A stretch of DNA of 64,000 bases from Dioscorea cayenensis subsp. rotundata (GCF_009730915.1 NC_052487.1:17724529-17788528); one strand, 5' to 3'. Shown: positions 50,060 to 62,663, counted from the stretch's first letter. Program-made: numbers and translations. Notes: a model not told the origin generated them from the sequence alone.

Positions 50060-50690
50060 CTGGTTTTTTGTGGATTTTGATGTTTTGATCATTACTGTGT
50101 GGTTTAATCCTCAAAATTGTTTGATGTTTATCATTGGGGATATACTTGTTTTTCATTCTTAGATCAATGAAGTTTTTTATCATCCTGTTTGACATTTGAT
50201 GCCTTAATTTACCTTTTTTGTATGTATTTTGGTAATTATAAGTCACTTGCATTATATATGCTTGGATTTTTGAGAATTTTGATGTGTTGATCATTCCTAG
50301 GTAGCCTGATTGAATCGTTAGGTATTTATTTTGATATTTGTGTTGATTTATGAGATTATAAATTGATCTAGCTGCTTTTTTTTGTGGATTTTGATGTTTT
50401 GATCATTACTGTGTAGTTTAATCGTCAAAATTATTTGATATTTATCATTGTGGATATATTTGTTTTTCATTCTTAGATCAATGGATTTTTAGATCATCCT
50501 GTTTAACATTTGATGCCTTAATTTACCTTTTCTTTTATGTATTTTGGTAATTATTAGTCACTTGCATTATATATGCGTGGATTTTTGAGAATTTTGATGA
50601 GTTGATCATTCCTAGGTAGCTTGATTGAGTCCTCAGGTATTTATTTTGATATTTGTGTTAATTTTTATGAGATTATAAATTGATCTAGAT
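50060..50690. repeat. 314-bp tandem repeat, two copies plus decayed remnants
   Basis: TTTGTGGATTTTGATG... occurs at 50067 and again at 50381, and the match extends through GAGATTATAAATTGATCTAG in both. Weaker partial copies follow at about 50735-50850 and 50930-51010 (TTTTGTAATTA...AAGTCATTTACTT and related words). Confidence 0.85.
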
Positions 50691-51058
50691 AGAAATAACC
50701 GGTAATGTGTTTTAATTTGAGATCGAAAAAGTTTCAGATCAGTCTGCTTGGGATTTGACGTTCTAACACACCTTCTCCATTTTCTTTTGTAATTACAAGT
50801 CATTTACTTTATATATGTGCTGATTTTTGTATATTTTGATAGTGGTTGTTGAATTGGTTGCTTGCTCTTGGATTGGTTTGCCTCTTTGCATCTTAGAAGT
50901 GAATATAGATCCCAACACTAAGTTTTGGATAATTTTACATTAGATTTGCTGTTCTAATATCACTTTCCATCCATATATTTTTGTAATTATAATTTATTTA
51001 ATTCCACCATTGATAGCAATGGATCATCAGGAATCTATGGTACTACATATTTACTTTT

Positions 51059-51251
51059 CAAGAGTGTGTTTGGATTGAGATAAGATGGAGAGGATGGAAA
51101 AGGATGGAAGGAAAAGGAGTACACTTTATCAATAATGTTTCCTTCATTTGCCTATACATTTTAATTTCTTCACTCAATTACAAACAAAAATTAATTTTCC
51201 TTCATGCTTTCTTTTATCTTCCAATATTTTCCCATGAACCAAACGTTACAC
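51059..51251. mobile_element. Possible MITE
   Basis: Starts GTGTGTTTGGATTGAG and ends with the reverse of GTAACGTTTGGTTCATGG. Inner segments GGAAGGAAAAGG and CCTTCATGC-like words are also inverted. The repeat is imperfect and I could not define a target duplication. Confidence 0.35.
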
Positions 51252-52126
51252 ACATGAGCTACAATTTTGTTGTATGATAAACAAAGATGGTTTTATATTT
51301 GAATAGATATGGTCAATTTATTTGTCTCATTATTCTTACCTGAAAGTTCTCATGCTTAGTTCATTGGACAATCTTTAGCTTGAAATTCTATATGAAAATA
51401 TCTATCTATTGGATCATAAACAACAAAATCCACAGCTTTTGCCATCCGCTTGAGATGGTTTCTTTGGAAGGTTTTGATCTAAATTTATATATATATATAT
51501 ATTAATAATTTTTTGATTATTATTTTTATTTATTATTATTTTTATTTATTGATTTATTTTGCATTTATTTGTTTTATGTCATCCTGATCATGATTTTTTA
51601 TTTATTTTGCATTTATTTGATTCAACCATTTTGCTTGTAAATAAAGGTAGTGGCTACGAAATTAACAAGGTATTTTTGGTTTTCAAGGTAGTGCTTTCTA
51701 TCCTTTGTGGTGGTGCTTTCATGTGCACAAAACAAGTGGAGATTTGCAAAATGTGTTGAGCTTGCCTAATACAATAGGGAGATTTGCACAAAAAGGTCAG
51801 TACATCTAGCCATGCTTATTATTTGGTTGTTTATTGTGAGTAGGCACATGTCATCAAGAAGGTTGATTTATTCTTAGTGTGCACAACCACATACAAAGTG
51901 TTGTATTTATTTATTTGGCCCAGTTTGTTTTATTGTGATGGGCAGTATGTCATCAAGCACACCAAATTTCTCATCTCTACACCATTGTCAGCGGAACGAG
52001 ATTCACGTCCAACTGAGTCGGGCCGTGTGGGAAGGTGATCAAATGGGCAAAAGTTTTGATGGTGATGATGGGAGATGCTCGTCAAAAGTTGTAGTCCAGC
52101 TGAAAGGGACATGATGTTGATATTCA

Positions 52127-53126
52127 NNNNNNNNNNNNNNNNNNNNNNNNNNNNNNNNNNNNNNNNNNNNNNNNNNNNNNNNNNNNNNNNNNNNNNNNNN
52201 NNNNNNNNNNNNNNNNNNNNNNNNNNNNNNNNNNNNNNNNNNNNNNNNNNNNNNNNNNNNNNNNNNNNNNNNNNNNNNNNNNNNNNNNNNNNNNNNNNNN
52301 NNNNNNNNNNNNNNNNNNNNNNNNNNNNNNNNNNNNNNNNNNNNNNNNNNNNNNNNNNNNNNNNNNNNNNNNNNNNNNNNNNNNNNNNNNNNNNNNNNNN
52401 NNNNNNNNNNNNNNNNNNNNNNNNNNNNNNNNNNNNNNNNNNNNNNNNNNNNNNNNNNNNNNNNNNNNNNNNNNNNNNNNNNNNNNNNNNNNNNNNNNNN
52501 NNNNNNNNNNNNNNNNNNNNNNNNNNNNNNNNNNNNNNNNNNNNNNNNNNNNNNNNNNNNNNNNNNNNNNNNNNNNNNNNNNNNNNNNNNNNNNNNNNNN
52601 NNNNNNNNNNNNNNNNNNNNNNNNNNNNNNNNNNNNNNNNNNNNNNNNNNNNNNNNNNNNNNNNNNNNNNNNNNNNNNNNNNNNNNNNNNNNNNNNNNNN
52701 NNNNNNNNNNNNNNNNNNNNNNNNNNNNNNNNNNNNNNNNNNNNNNNNNNNNNNNNNNNNNNNNNNNNNNNNNNNNNNNNNNNNNNNNNNNNNNNNNNNN
52801 NNNNNNNNNNNNNNNNNNNNNNNNNNNNNNNNNNNNNNNNNNNNNNNNNNNNNNNNNNNNNNNNNNNNNNNNNNNNNNNNNNNNNNNNNNNNNNNNNNNN
52901 NNNNNNNNNNNNNNNNNNNNNNNNNNNNNNNNNNNNNNNNNNNNNNNNNNNNNNNNNNNNNNNNNNNNNNNNNNNNNNNNNNNNNNNNNNNNNNNNNNNN
53001 NNNNNNNNNNNNNNNNNNNNNNNNNNNNNNNNNNNNNNNNNNNNNNNNNNNNNNNNNNNNNNNNNNNNNNNNNNNNNNNNNNNNNNNNNNNNNNNNNNNN
53101 NNNNNNNNNNNNNNNNNNNNNNNNNN
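52127..53126. other. Assembly gap (1000 N)
   Basis: Exactly 1000 N, a typical fixed-size scaffold gap of unknown true length. Order and orientation across it rest on scaffolding. Confidence 1.
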
Positions 53127-53870
53127 CAATTATTGGTCACGTGTAAATTTTGACTAATGAAACATCATTTTCATTCAATATTTATTTTTTAGTTTTTATT
53201 TAATATTTGATTTTTATTTAATACATAATTTTTTTTAATACCAAATAGTTCTTTACCAAGTTTTATTAAGCAAAGTGTGCATTTAGTGTTTTTTTTTTGT
53301 GGGATTACAATATTATTTTATTTTTAATCATAAATCCAAGTTTTAAAATCTTGGTAATCATATTTTAATTCGATATTTTATTTTAAAATTTTTTTTATTT
53401 TTTATTTTTTTTAATGCTAAATAGTTCTTTGTATAAAACTAAAGTGCACATCTAATTTTTGGTGGGTGGGATTTCAATATCATATTCTTTTAATCATAAA
53501 TCCAAATTGTAAATACTTGACAAGTCATATATTTTTTTTTAATAAAAGTGGATAAACAATGAAAATTTATTAGAAAAGAAAAAGCGAAAGAGAGAACAAC
53601 GACCTTGAAAAGAAGAAAAACAAATGTATAAATGAGAAAATCGATGAAAAGAAAAACTCACGATAGAGAGAAAACCCGATAGAAAACCGACAAGTCATAT
53701 ATTCAATCAATATTTAATTTTATAATTTTATTTAATGTTTTAATTTTATTTTAATGCTGAACAACTCTTTGCCGAGTTTTATTAAGTGCTCGTTTAGTTT
53801 TAAATTGATGAGATTTTATTATCATATTTCTTTCAATCATAAATTCAAGTTCTAAATAATTGATAAGTCA
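53127..53870. repeat. Diverged tandem repeat, about three copies
   Basis: Three related blocks contain AATACCAAATAGTTCTTT (53238), AATGCTAAATAGTTCTTT (53413) and AATGCTGAACAACTCTTT (53752). Each is followed by an ATTACAATAT/ATTTCAATATCAT-like block and CATAAATCCAAGTT. The copies are strongly diverged. Confidence 0.55.
53519..53703 (-). mobile_element. Short retroposon insertion (LINE 3' tail) with 15-bp target duplication
   Basis: GACAAGTCATATATT occurs at 53519-53533 and 53689-53703. Between them lie 155 bp that begin with a poly-T run on the plus strand, i.e. end in CCACTTTTATT plus poly-A on the minus strand. A long target duplication plus a poly-A end is the signature of target-primed reverse transcription. 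The insert has no coding capacity and looks like a 5'-truncated LINE end or a SINE. Confidence 0.8.
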
Positions 53871-55004
53871 TATTTTTATATATATTCAAAACACATGTAA
53901 TTAGTATATATATACGGACACTTAACCTCTAGATTCAAACATTATTTAAATGAATTAAGCTGATGATAAAAACTTAATGATGACTCTTATTAAGTGTTCA
54001 AACTTCCAACTTGGGTTTAATTAGAAAACTAGGTTTTGATTGAAACTTGAACACATGGCAACACTTGAGACTAAACCCTAATTAGCGAAACAAGAAACCC
54101 TAATTACTTACCTTTTAATATATACCTTCATTGCATAATCATAGAGCAAAACTTGAAGAACTAAAACATAAATCAATGATTGAAATAAATAATTAAATAA
54201 AATTTATTTTTAAACTTTCGACTTTTCTCTACTTTAACATGTGTCCTTGCTTCCGTATCAATTTTGATCTTTGTCTTAACTTAATATTGTATCTAATTGT
54301 ATTTATATGACTATTTAAACTTAATTAATTATCATAATTCTTAAGTTTCAGATTTGAAAGTGACTAAGAGAGCGATAGCTCAATAAATAAAAATATGTGA
54401 ATCATATCATAACGAAAACACTCATTTACTTATCAAATTAAACAAATCAAGCGATAAAAGTCTTATTATAAATTAATGTTATCCAACGGAAATAATTTTT
54501 AGAATAAATATCAAAATTGACGATTTATTGAATAAGTTTTTACTAGTCAACTTAAATAGAGTAATAAAATAATATGAAATTAAAGAAGAAATCTTTGGCT
54601 GTCATGCTGGATCAAATCATGTTTGAAATGAAAGAAAAATGCCAAAGTTTAATGACTAAACCACAATGCATGGTTGGTGAACTTGATCCCTGTCTGATAT
54701 TGACCTTTAATTTCTAAATATCATGCTATCTCTTAATATTATCACTAGACTTAACAGAAAGATCATTAGGATAACTAAATTATTAATGTATGACTAGTGA
54801 ACTTAAATGATTTACATTAATAATTTGGCTTGGCAACTTAGCCTGTCATTAAATTAAGATAAAAATAATAGCGAGTTCTTCTAACTATTTCAATTCTCCA
54901 AAAGAAAAAAGAATTATTAAAATTTAAGACATTATTGTTTTCCAAAACTTTTATTATTAAATCTAAATTAAATTAAATTTATAAAATACCGTTATTATTT
55001 TATA

Positions 55005-55034
55005 CCTTAGCAACAGTGACAACTGTTGCTAAGG
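55005..55034. repeat. Perfect short hairpin
   Basis: CCTTAGCAACAGT, loop GACA, then the exact complement ACTGTTGCTAAGG. Confidence 0.8.
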
Positions 55035-55139
55035 ATATTTACCATTAATCAATTAAATTATTGAGAGTATGGTAGTGGAATAGAAAACATTTTAAAGAAA
55101 TAAATAAAATTTTAAGAACCAATAAAATCAAAGGTTTCA

Positions 55140-55280
55140 ACATATCAGCAATAGCCATACTACGAAAGATGTGATGTACGATGTTCCAATGTCTCGAGTT
55201 CAAGTCTTGTCGAATACATACAATGATAAGAAATTCTCAGTGTAGGTACAAACTTACAGCCCAAAACTCCGTCTCATAAG
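55140..55280 (+). mobile_element. Possible tRNA-derived SINE remnant
   Basis: CTCGAGTTCAAGTCTTGTCG near 55194 resembles a polymerase III B box (GGTTCAANNCC type) as found in plant SINEs. A weak A-box-like TAGCCATACTACG lies about 40 bp upstream. Ends and target duplication are not defined. Confidence 0.3.
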
Positions 55281-56324
55281 ATAAAAGAGTACAAATTAAA
55301 TGATTAATTTTTGACATATATACACATCTCTAACTAACTGCACTTGTCGTATTTGTAAAAAGAAAAAAAATTATATAATCAAAATAAATATATACACAAG
55401 AGTTTTTCATTTTTTTCTTTAAATAAAACCAATAATTATTTTTTTGGCCTGGATTCAACGTTTCTCATATATATATATATATATATTTCATATTTTTACA
55501 TTCCCTTTCATTTAAACATAAGATCTCAATATATACTTGCCATAGTACTCTTTTTTTTTAAAAAAACAAATTCACCCATTAATGTTACATGTTTATTAGA
55601 CGAGGTCATTTTCAAAGAACTAAGATGCAATAAATTGCCCTAGAACTTAATCTTCATTGAGCTGTTTCCTATTTGTCCATTAGTAAATTTAATCATCTTT
55701 TTTCTCCTTCAATCTCTTATCTCTCTCTATCTCTCTCTCTCTAATCATTAAAGTAAGTCTATGTTGGCATCCCAAAATTCAACTCAATTAGCAAAAAAGT
55801 CCCTAACTTTGAAAAATTTTCTTGCTTCCCTTGTCGTTTGTGTGCTCCATTTATGTTTTAAGGACCACCAAAGTTTTTTCACAAATATTGCCCACCAACT
55901 TAATTAGACCATCTTAATCAACTTGAAGCCGTTGACTTAGTCAAATTGGCCCCATTAGACAGCTTTATTATCCTTCCAATTTATACAATTAATAATAAAA
56001 ATAAAAATAAGTTTGGTTACTTTTCTTGTTTAATGATCTAATTTTCATTCAGTTACCAAACTCATTATGTATGATTTTTAAAAATTAAATATTTTATCAT
56101 ATCACAACTCATTGAAATATTATTATCAAGTTCTCCGGGGTGGTTTTATAGTCTTTTTATAAAAAACTTAAAAAATAGAACATACCTAACAAGTTTAACT
56201 TAATAAAAAAAAAAAAAGGAAAATAAAGATGAACTTTATATATAGATGGAAAGAAAAGTTAAGTGGAGAAAAAAGGTGGAGAAAAAGAAGAGAGCTTGTT
56301 GAAATAATAAAGTATGTATTGAAA

Positions 56325-56424
56325 CTTGGTCACATTCAAAAGAATTAAAGAGATCTTATGAAACTCAATGTAAACTTGGTCACATTCAAAATAATTAAAG
56401 AGATCTTAAGAAACTCAATGTAAA
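56325..56424. repeat. 50-bp tandem duplication
   Basis: Two adjacent 50-bp units starting CTTGGTCACATTCAAAA at 56325 and 56375, differing at only about two positions. Confidence 0.9.
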
Positions 56425-57677
56425 TTTTTTTTCCTTTTTTTCTGGGGGGTTAGGTTTGTATGACCATTCGCATTGTAACACGTGGATTTTCATAATTAAT
56501 TATGTGAATATATTTATATTATTATTTTTATATTATTATAAGTTGATCAATTTTGCTAATTATAATGCAATACTGGTTTTAACTTGCTATAGATATATAT
56601 ATATATATATGCATGATTTGCTTAACGTCGAAGTTTATGATGGTTAAAAAGAAGAAAAAAATATGAAAAACATGCAAAATGTGAAGAAATATATACCTTT
56701 AAAAGAGTCATTAGATTTCTTGAATCTCTAAGTTTTTGAAGTACATTGCATCTTCTTGCTTTATTTAATTATTTAATGAAACACGTATATAGAAATTAGG
56801 ATATATATATATATATATGTTATCTAAAGCATACACCGAATAAAAATCTTTAATACATTTTTGTATAGGTTGATATTTAACAAAGTGAAAAATAAAACTT
56901 ACCATTTCATCGACCTAAATATTATTATTATTATTAAAAACATAAATAATTGTTCATTAAAATTAAAATCGTAGTTACAAAACATGAATATGTCACATGA
57001 TCCACTAATGGTGAAGTGGGGTATACAAAAAAAGAATTAAAAAATATCTACGCACTTGTAGAAAGTACTCACCACATCAAAGAGACCATTATTGGGAATT
57101 AATCATCCTTTCTAGTATCATTATAATCGAGAAATTAATTATTGTGACCCGGTTAATTAATTGGTAATTGTCTCTTTTTTTTTCTAAACATTGTCTCCAA
57201 TATTAACTATATATATTTTTATATAATGAAATAGATTACTGCATTTCTCTCCGACCGAGTGAAGACAAAGGCAACTGGAAATTGCCAAAATCTCTCCACC
57301 ATGCAATCCATATATATAATATACATACTTTCTATTACTTAGCTCCTAATCAAAGAAGCAACATCCAAGCACTAACATCCAAGAAATGAAAATTTAAAAA
57401 AAAAATATATAAATATAAATATATAGAGAAAACAATGGACCAACTTAATCAAACAAAGACAAAGCCACAAGAATCTCCATCAAATCACAAGTTCATAATT
57501 AATCAACTCTATTTCAAACACAACAACAACAACAACAACAATTAAGAAACCTTCAAATGAACACATAGATTCAAATAGTTTATTATTCAACCAAATTTTC
57601 TCTCACAAATAAAAAGTGGAAAAAAAAGAAACTTAATTACTACTAGAGAAATTAACCAAATAAATACAATAAATTAC

Positions 57678-58397
57678 TCAAGCCCGGGCAAGCAACGGTG
57701 ACCGCCGGTGAGAAGAAAAGTACTCCGGCGTGGAGGCAGGTTGAAGCCGGAGTTGTTCATAAAACCTTCTAATAAACTCCTCAGCCTCCAAATCAACCCT
57801 AAATCCATCACTCTCCTCCTCCTTGACCGGAAATGGTGAGTCAGTTATCCTTAGCTGTCTAACCTGACCCAACATCATCAACGGAGATGGTGAAGAAATC
57901 AGAGACTGATCACCATGATCATCTTCCACATCATTCAATATCTCAAACACTTTAGCAATGGCTTCAGCATCATAAAGTTGGTGGTGGTTGTGGTGGTGGT
58001 GGTGGTGCTTGCCATGTTTGTTGGACTTGGAGTTGGATGGTGTGTTGCTGCAACTGAACTCAACCTCACGTGGATTAGGGTTGTAGTAGGACATCATAGG
58101 GTCCATGTAGAAGCATGGCAAAGAACGGTGGTGGTGGTGGTGGTGGTGGTGGTTGTGGTTGAAGGTGAGAAGGTGAGTGATGGCTTTTCCGGCGAGCTTG
58201 CTACGTTGCATGATGAGATTGAGATCAAGCATGAGTTTGCTACGTTTGCATGTGGCTTTACGTAGCATGTAATAGATGACACGTGCTATACTCCAGAGTC
58301 TCTTTGCAATGGATGATGATGTTGAGCTTGATGATGATGATGATGATGCTGTGTTCTTGTTCTTCTTTTGAGCTTCTATTTGTTTGGTGTTTTCCAT
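57678..58397 (-). CDS. DUF761 family protein, function unknown
   Basis: An intact intronless gene of 239 residues. The C-terminus carries VDLEAEEFIRRFYEQLRLQ, the DUF761 motif of plant proteins once described as cotton-fibre expressed. The middle has REVEFSCSNTP, another landmark of this family, and the N-terminal third has the basic block AKRLWSIARVIYYMLRKATC. Low-complexity tracts are prominent: a Ser run at about residues 18-29 and two His runs (8 and 6) from CAC repeats. The open frame extends upstream to 58589, but I choose the Met at 58397. A TATATA sequence on the minus strand at 58474-58482 lies about 80 bp before it, so the longer start would be upstream of transcription. Some relatives are linked to pathogen response, but no biochemical role is established. 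Confidence 0.85.
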   Translation of the reverse strand: MENTKQIEAQKKNKNTASSSSSSSSTSSSIAKRLWSIARVIYYMLRKATCKRSKLMLDLNLIMQRSKLAGKAITHLLTFNHNHHHHHHHHRSLPCFYMDPMMSYYNPNPREVEFSCSNTPSNSKSNKHGKHHHHHHNHHQLYDAEAIAKVFEILNDVEDDHGDQSLISSPSPLMMLGQVRQLRITDSPFPVKEEESDGFRVDLEAEEFIRRFYEQLRLQPASTPEYFSSHRRSPLLARA

Positions 58398-61300
58398 TGT
58401 TTGTTGTGGTTTTTTGTTGGAGGTTTTGAGAAGAAGAGATGGGTGTGAGAAGGAAGGAGATGAAGGTGAAGGGGTATATAAAGGAGAAGGAAAGGTGGTG
58501 AAGTTTTGTTTAATTTTCAGTTTTTTAAGGGGTTTTTCTGCAATTATTGGGTGGGAGATTACTAAAATATCCTTTCTTTGTCTTGTCAATCAATGAGAGG
58601 TTGAAGATCATGTGATATTTTTGGTTTTGTTATTTTTTCTTTCTTTTTCTTTTTTTGGTTGATGAAAATTAAGTGGATTAATTTGATTCATGTGATCAAA
58701 GAGTCTGTGAACGTGTAAGAATATTTTAAAAAATAAATATATAAATGATACTAAATGTGATTTTGGGAGAAGTTTTGTTATTTGAGTATGAATTAATGAT
58801 TTGAAGTTGGGAAAAACTAAGTTTTAGTTTTAAAATATCGAAAAACCAAACATTGATAAATTATTAAAATATAAATATTTTGAGTGGTGCTTCTAGACTG
58901 CCATTAATGTTGTGAAATGGACCTTTCTTTGTTTTATTTAAAACATTGAGTGGTGCTTCTAGATTTTGCTTTATTATTATTATTATTATTATTATTTTAA
59001 ATATTTATATATTTACTATTTTGATAGACAACCTTTGTTTATCTTCATCTTTATGTTACTTTAGTTGTGTTTTTATTTTATTCAAGTAAATAGAGTGTAT
59101 ATATATATATATATATAACTTTTAGGGTTTGCATGGCCACATGAATGGTACAATTATTCATGTAGGGCATACATAAAAGGAGGAAAAGAAATGAGATGAA
59201 GCAAGTACTACATATGTGGAGGAGCTTAGATTTCATGTCTCAATGAATATCTAGGGAAGGATTATTATATGATCCATCAAGTTCTTATCCATAAGAGTTT
59301 CATGCTTCATGATTAAGTTCTATAACTTTTTGCTAAACATTTGCAATATAAATTTAAGAAAAATAATAAATAAATAAATATTTTGAGGCTCAACAAGTGC
59401 ATAAGTGTCCCTTTTGTAGGACAAGGTGGTGCACAACTAAGATATATAATGGAATTAATAGTGTTTTTTATTTTGGAAGAGGACAAGAAATTAACAAGGG
59501 TCTTTTAATTTTTATTTTTAAAACATCTTTTGCCCTTAATTACATTTTAATAATTTAAACACATCTTAATCCCATTAGTATTTTCTTTAAAAATAATACA
59601 ATAAATTACAAACTTATTAAAAACAAAAAAAAGTGGAAAAAAGATTTCAAGAACACTTTAGTTTTTTTATAGAACATACGTGAAGTTATCGATTTGTTTC
59701 TTTATTTTTTATTTTTTATTTTTTAATTATCTAAAACATAAGTGATTTATCCAAAGTTTTTATAGCTAGATATTTATATGTACCATGCAACTCATCATTC
59801 AGACAATGCCTTTGGGAAAAATATGTTTCTATTATGGAGTCTTTTCCCATCTTTAAAATCTTGTACTTGAAGAACAACAAACCCCAATTCATTGAACAGT
59901 GTGTACTTGTTTCTTCTAGTCTAAGTTATATATATATACAAACAAGAACTCATTCAAATATATATATGATCATTTTTAAAAAAAAAATTTAAAGACAATT
60001 AATCTCCTTAATTAACCAAACAATATTATTCCTTAATATTTTCATTAATTAGTTCAACCTTATCCACTGTGAAATCAAAGAAAGAAATTAAAGAAAATAA
60101 AAAAAGCTCCACCTTTCTATTAATTATTAAAGAAGTTGCAAGTGTGTGCAACTCTATAAACATACATACGTACACACATACATACATATAAAGCTTGGGA
60201 CTATGAAGTGACACAAAGTAGCATTCCTTGGTCAAGATGTAGTGCCAATTATCTTTCAATGAAGAGTAATATCAATTAGTAGAATAATAAAACAACACCA
60301 CCATATATATATATATATATAAAGTTTAATTATATATGCTTCTAGATAGCCAAAATTTATTTCTTCATTAACAACTACTTAAACCGCAGTTTGAGGATAG
60401 ATGGTAATTAAGTTTTATAGCTAAAGCCTAGAGTTATCTAATTCTTAAGAAGTTTTAGTTGCTTTTAGGGGGTATGTGATAGAATGTGATTGCTTAATTA
60501 TGTCTTAATTTGAATGGTGATCAATCCACATCAATATTCACTTTTGATATTGCATGCATGCAAAGTTATTAGTTTCTTATGTTTATATAATTACTTTGCC
60601 AACAATTGTCTCGCCTTTTAATTAGCTCAAGTGGAAGAGTTCAATACTTTGGGGTTGTTGAGATTCTTTCTTTACTCTAGTGGGATTTCATTTAGAATTT
60701 CAAATCAAACCACTCATATATGCATATAGATATTTTTGGTTTTTTTGAACCTAAGATACATAAATTAGAATATTATCAGATCATAACTTGATTAATTATG
60801 TTTCCTTTGTCTTGTAGGAAGGTAGCAATGCATAAATGATTGTTGATTAATTAGAACTAATGATCAATTAATATAATAATTTAGTATGGTAATAGAATGG
60901 ACCAATTGTCAAGAGGAGCAAGTATGTCTAGTGTTCCTTCTTTTACCTAAATAGGTCAGATATTTTCTTATCATTCTTTAATTATAATTTTTTTTGAAAA
61001 TATATTAAATAGACCTAGATCGATTATAAGTTAAGTTAACATAGATTGAGTTTAGATCGTGGTTTAATTTGACTCTATTGTTCTTAAATGCAATTTAATC
61101 ACATAAATTCTATAAACATATCCATATAATATTCCTTAATTGAAAACACAAATCCTCCAAAAAAAAATTTATAATTTAAAAAATTATATAAATTGTATCA
61201 CACGCTTTTTCGTTTTTGACGGATCAAAATTCAAGTCCGTTCAATAATATTGATAGAATAACATGTGATTAATAATAATAAATTGCAAACCTAACTCAAC

Positions 61301-61896
61301 TAACATAATATAAATGCAATATTAGTGAAATATATATTTATATATAGAGAGAGAGAGAATATTTTGAAAATGAAGCAGGTGATTGCACAACTTGCAATGA
61401 ATGATTTAAGACTTTAAGTTGGACTGAAGATTAAAGTTGGACTGAAGATTAACAACTATTTTTAACAGGAAAACACTATTAACTTAAACTAATATTAATG
61501 TATACAATGAATGACTAAAGAACAACATTACGAAACTTCATACAAATGCTTAGAGGCTAATTATATAAACAATAATTTCAAGTTATATAAGATCTTAAAA
61601 ATAATATTTGTTTTAGATCTTGCACATGATGATCCCACAATGAAGAACAATAATTAATTGATTAAAAATTAACCATGGATTAATTAATTAAATGCATGAA
61701 GTCTAGTGTTCATTTCATGGAAACAAGGAAAGGTCCATGGAGGGACCATATAGAATTTTGTCAGCATCTATCAATATTCCAACACGGAGCATCAAATTTA
61801 TAATTAATTCATTTCTAAAATAAAAAAATTAATTCACTTAAAACATAGTATTGGTAAACCTATTATCATTAATTAAGCAAATTAAGATTATAATTA
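58398..61896. other. AT-rich intergenic region
   Basis: After the promoter of the DUF761 gene, no further gene was recognised. Features are simple repeats (ATT at 58971-58994, AT at 59098-59116 and 60304-60321). A tRNA-like TAGCTCAAGTGG near 60623 with GTTGAGATTC near 60657 may be a SINE remnant or chance. Confidence 0.6.
58474..58482 (-). promoter_or_regulatory. TATA box of the DUF761 gene
   Basis: TTTATATAC on the minus strand, 77-85 bp upstream of the chosen start codon, leaving room for a short leader of about 45-50 nt. Confidence 0.6.
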
Positions 61897-62575
61897 ACGC
61901 CGTGTTTGGTTGTCAGGAGTGGATTGAGGAAGGAGTGAATTCGGGGTGACATAAGGGGTAGTGGAGTAAGAGTGAGAATGAAAAATGTGTTTAGTTGATA
62001 AGATTCGTAGAGTGTAATTCATTGGAAATGAGAAAAGTAAAAAAAAATTAAATATGATAAAATAACACTTAGCAAATTATTGATATTATATATATAATAA
62101 TGATTTTTTTAATTATATTTTTTTAAAACATTGAAAAAATAACTAATTAGTTATCAAAAATAAATATTTAATTTTATAATATTAAAATTTCATTCTAATT
62201 TTTGGATTTAAATATTAATATTATTAATTATCTATTAATTAATGGTGGTAAATATAATGAGTTATTTTTAATTATATTTTTAAAAACATTGAAAAAATGT
62301 AACTAACTAATTATAAAAAATAAATATTTAATTTAATAATACTATAATTTTGTTCTAATTTTTAGATTTAAATATTAATATAATTAATTAGCTATTAATT
62401 AATGGTGTTAATTATAATAAGTTATTTTTAATTATATTTTTTTACACATTAAAAAAATGTAATTAATTAATTATAAAATATAAACATTTTCAATAACATT
62501 GAAAATAACAACATTACATTTACTTGCCATCTCTTCCTTTTCTCTTGCCGTATATGGGAACGGAAACACACAATA
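61897..62575. mobile_element. Possible Tourist/Harbinger-like element containing tandem repeats
   Basis: Begins GCCGTGTTTGGTTG, a sequence typical of PIF/Tourist-type ends, after AATTAA. A weak inverted counterpart GTGTGTTTCCGTTCCC (minus strand) lies near 62557-62572. The inside is very AT-rich with a 160-bp tandem repeat. No clean target duplication. Confidence 0.3.
62111..62500. repeat. 160-bp tandem repeat, about 2.4 copies
   Basis: AATTATATTTTTT recurs at 62111, 62270 and 62430, a period of 159-160. It is followed each time by ACATTGAAAAAAT or ACATTAAAAAAAT, and in the first two units by TAAATATTTAATTT. Confidence 0.85.
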
Positions 62576-62663
62576 TAACCATGTTTACTGTTATGAAACT
62601 TTAAAAATATTAACTAAAACAAACTGAGCACAAAAAAGAAAAACAAAAATAAAAATTGAAATC

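Larger units (their letters stand above)
49791..52126. other. Region before the gap; tandem repeat and possible MITE, no gene assigned
   Basis: CT-rich sequence with short ATG-starting frames near 49887-49990 could be a 5' leader, but I cannot connect it to an exon set. T-rich tandem repeats fill 50060-50700. Around 51640-52126 there are small exon-like pieces, but none with a recognisable domain, and the assembly gap hides what follows. Confidence 0.4.
53871..57677. other. AT-rich intergenic region
   Basis: No gene recognised. It includes a perfect hairpin (55005-55034), a possible SINE remnant (about 55140-55280), a 50-bp tandem duplication (56325-56424), AT microsatellites (for example 55471-55486 and 56589-56610) and an AAC tract (57521-57540). 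Confidence 0.6.

Noticed and set aside
52075..53157. Long open frames on both strands over 51930-53157
   Set aside because: They consist almost entirely of the 1000 N gap and carry no information.
57915..58596. Plus-strand frames opposite the DUF761 gene, rich in Val
   Set aside because: They are antisense readings of the His (CAC) repeats and conserved exon; no domain.
60600..60700. tRNA gene
   Set aside because: A-box-like TAGCTCAAGTGG and a weak B box are present, but no acceptor stem or anticodon arm can be folded.
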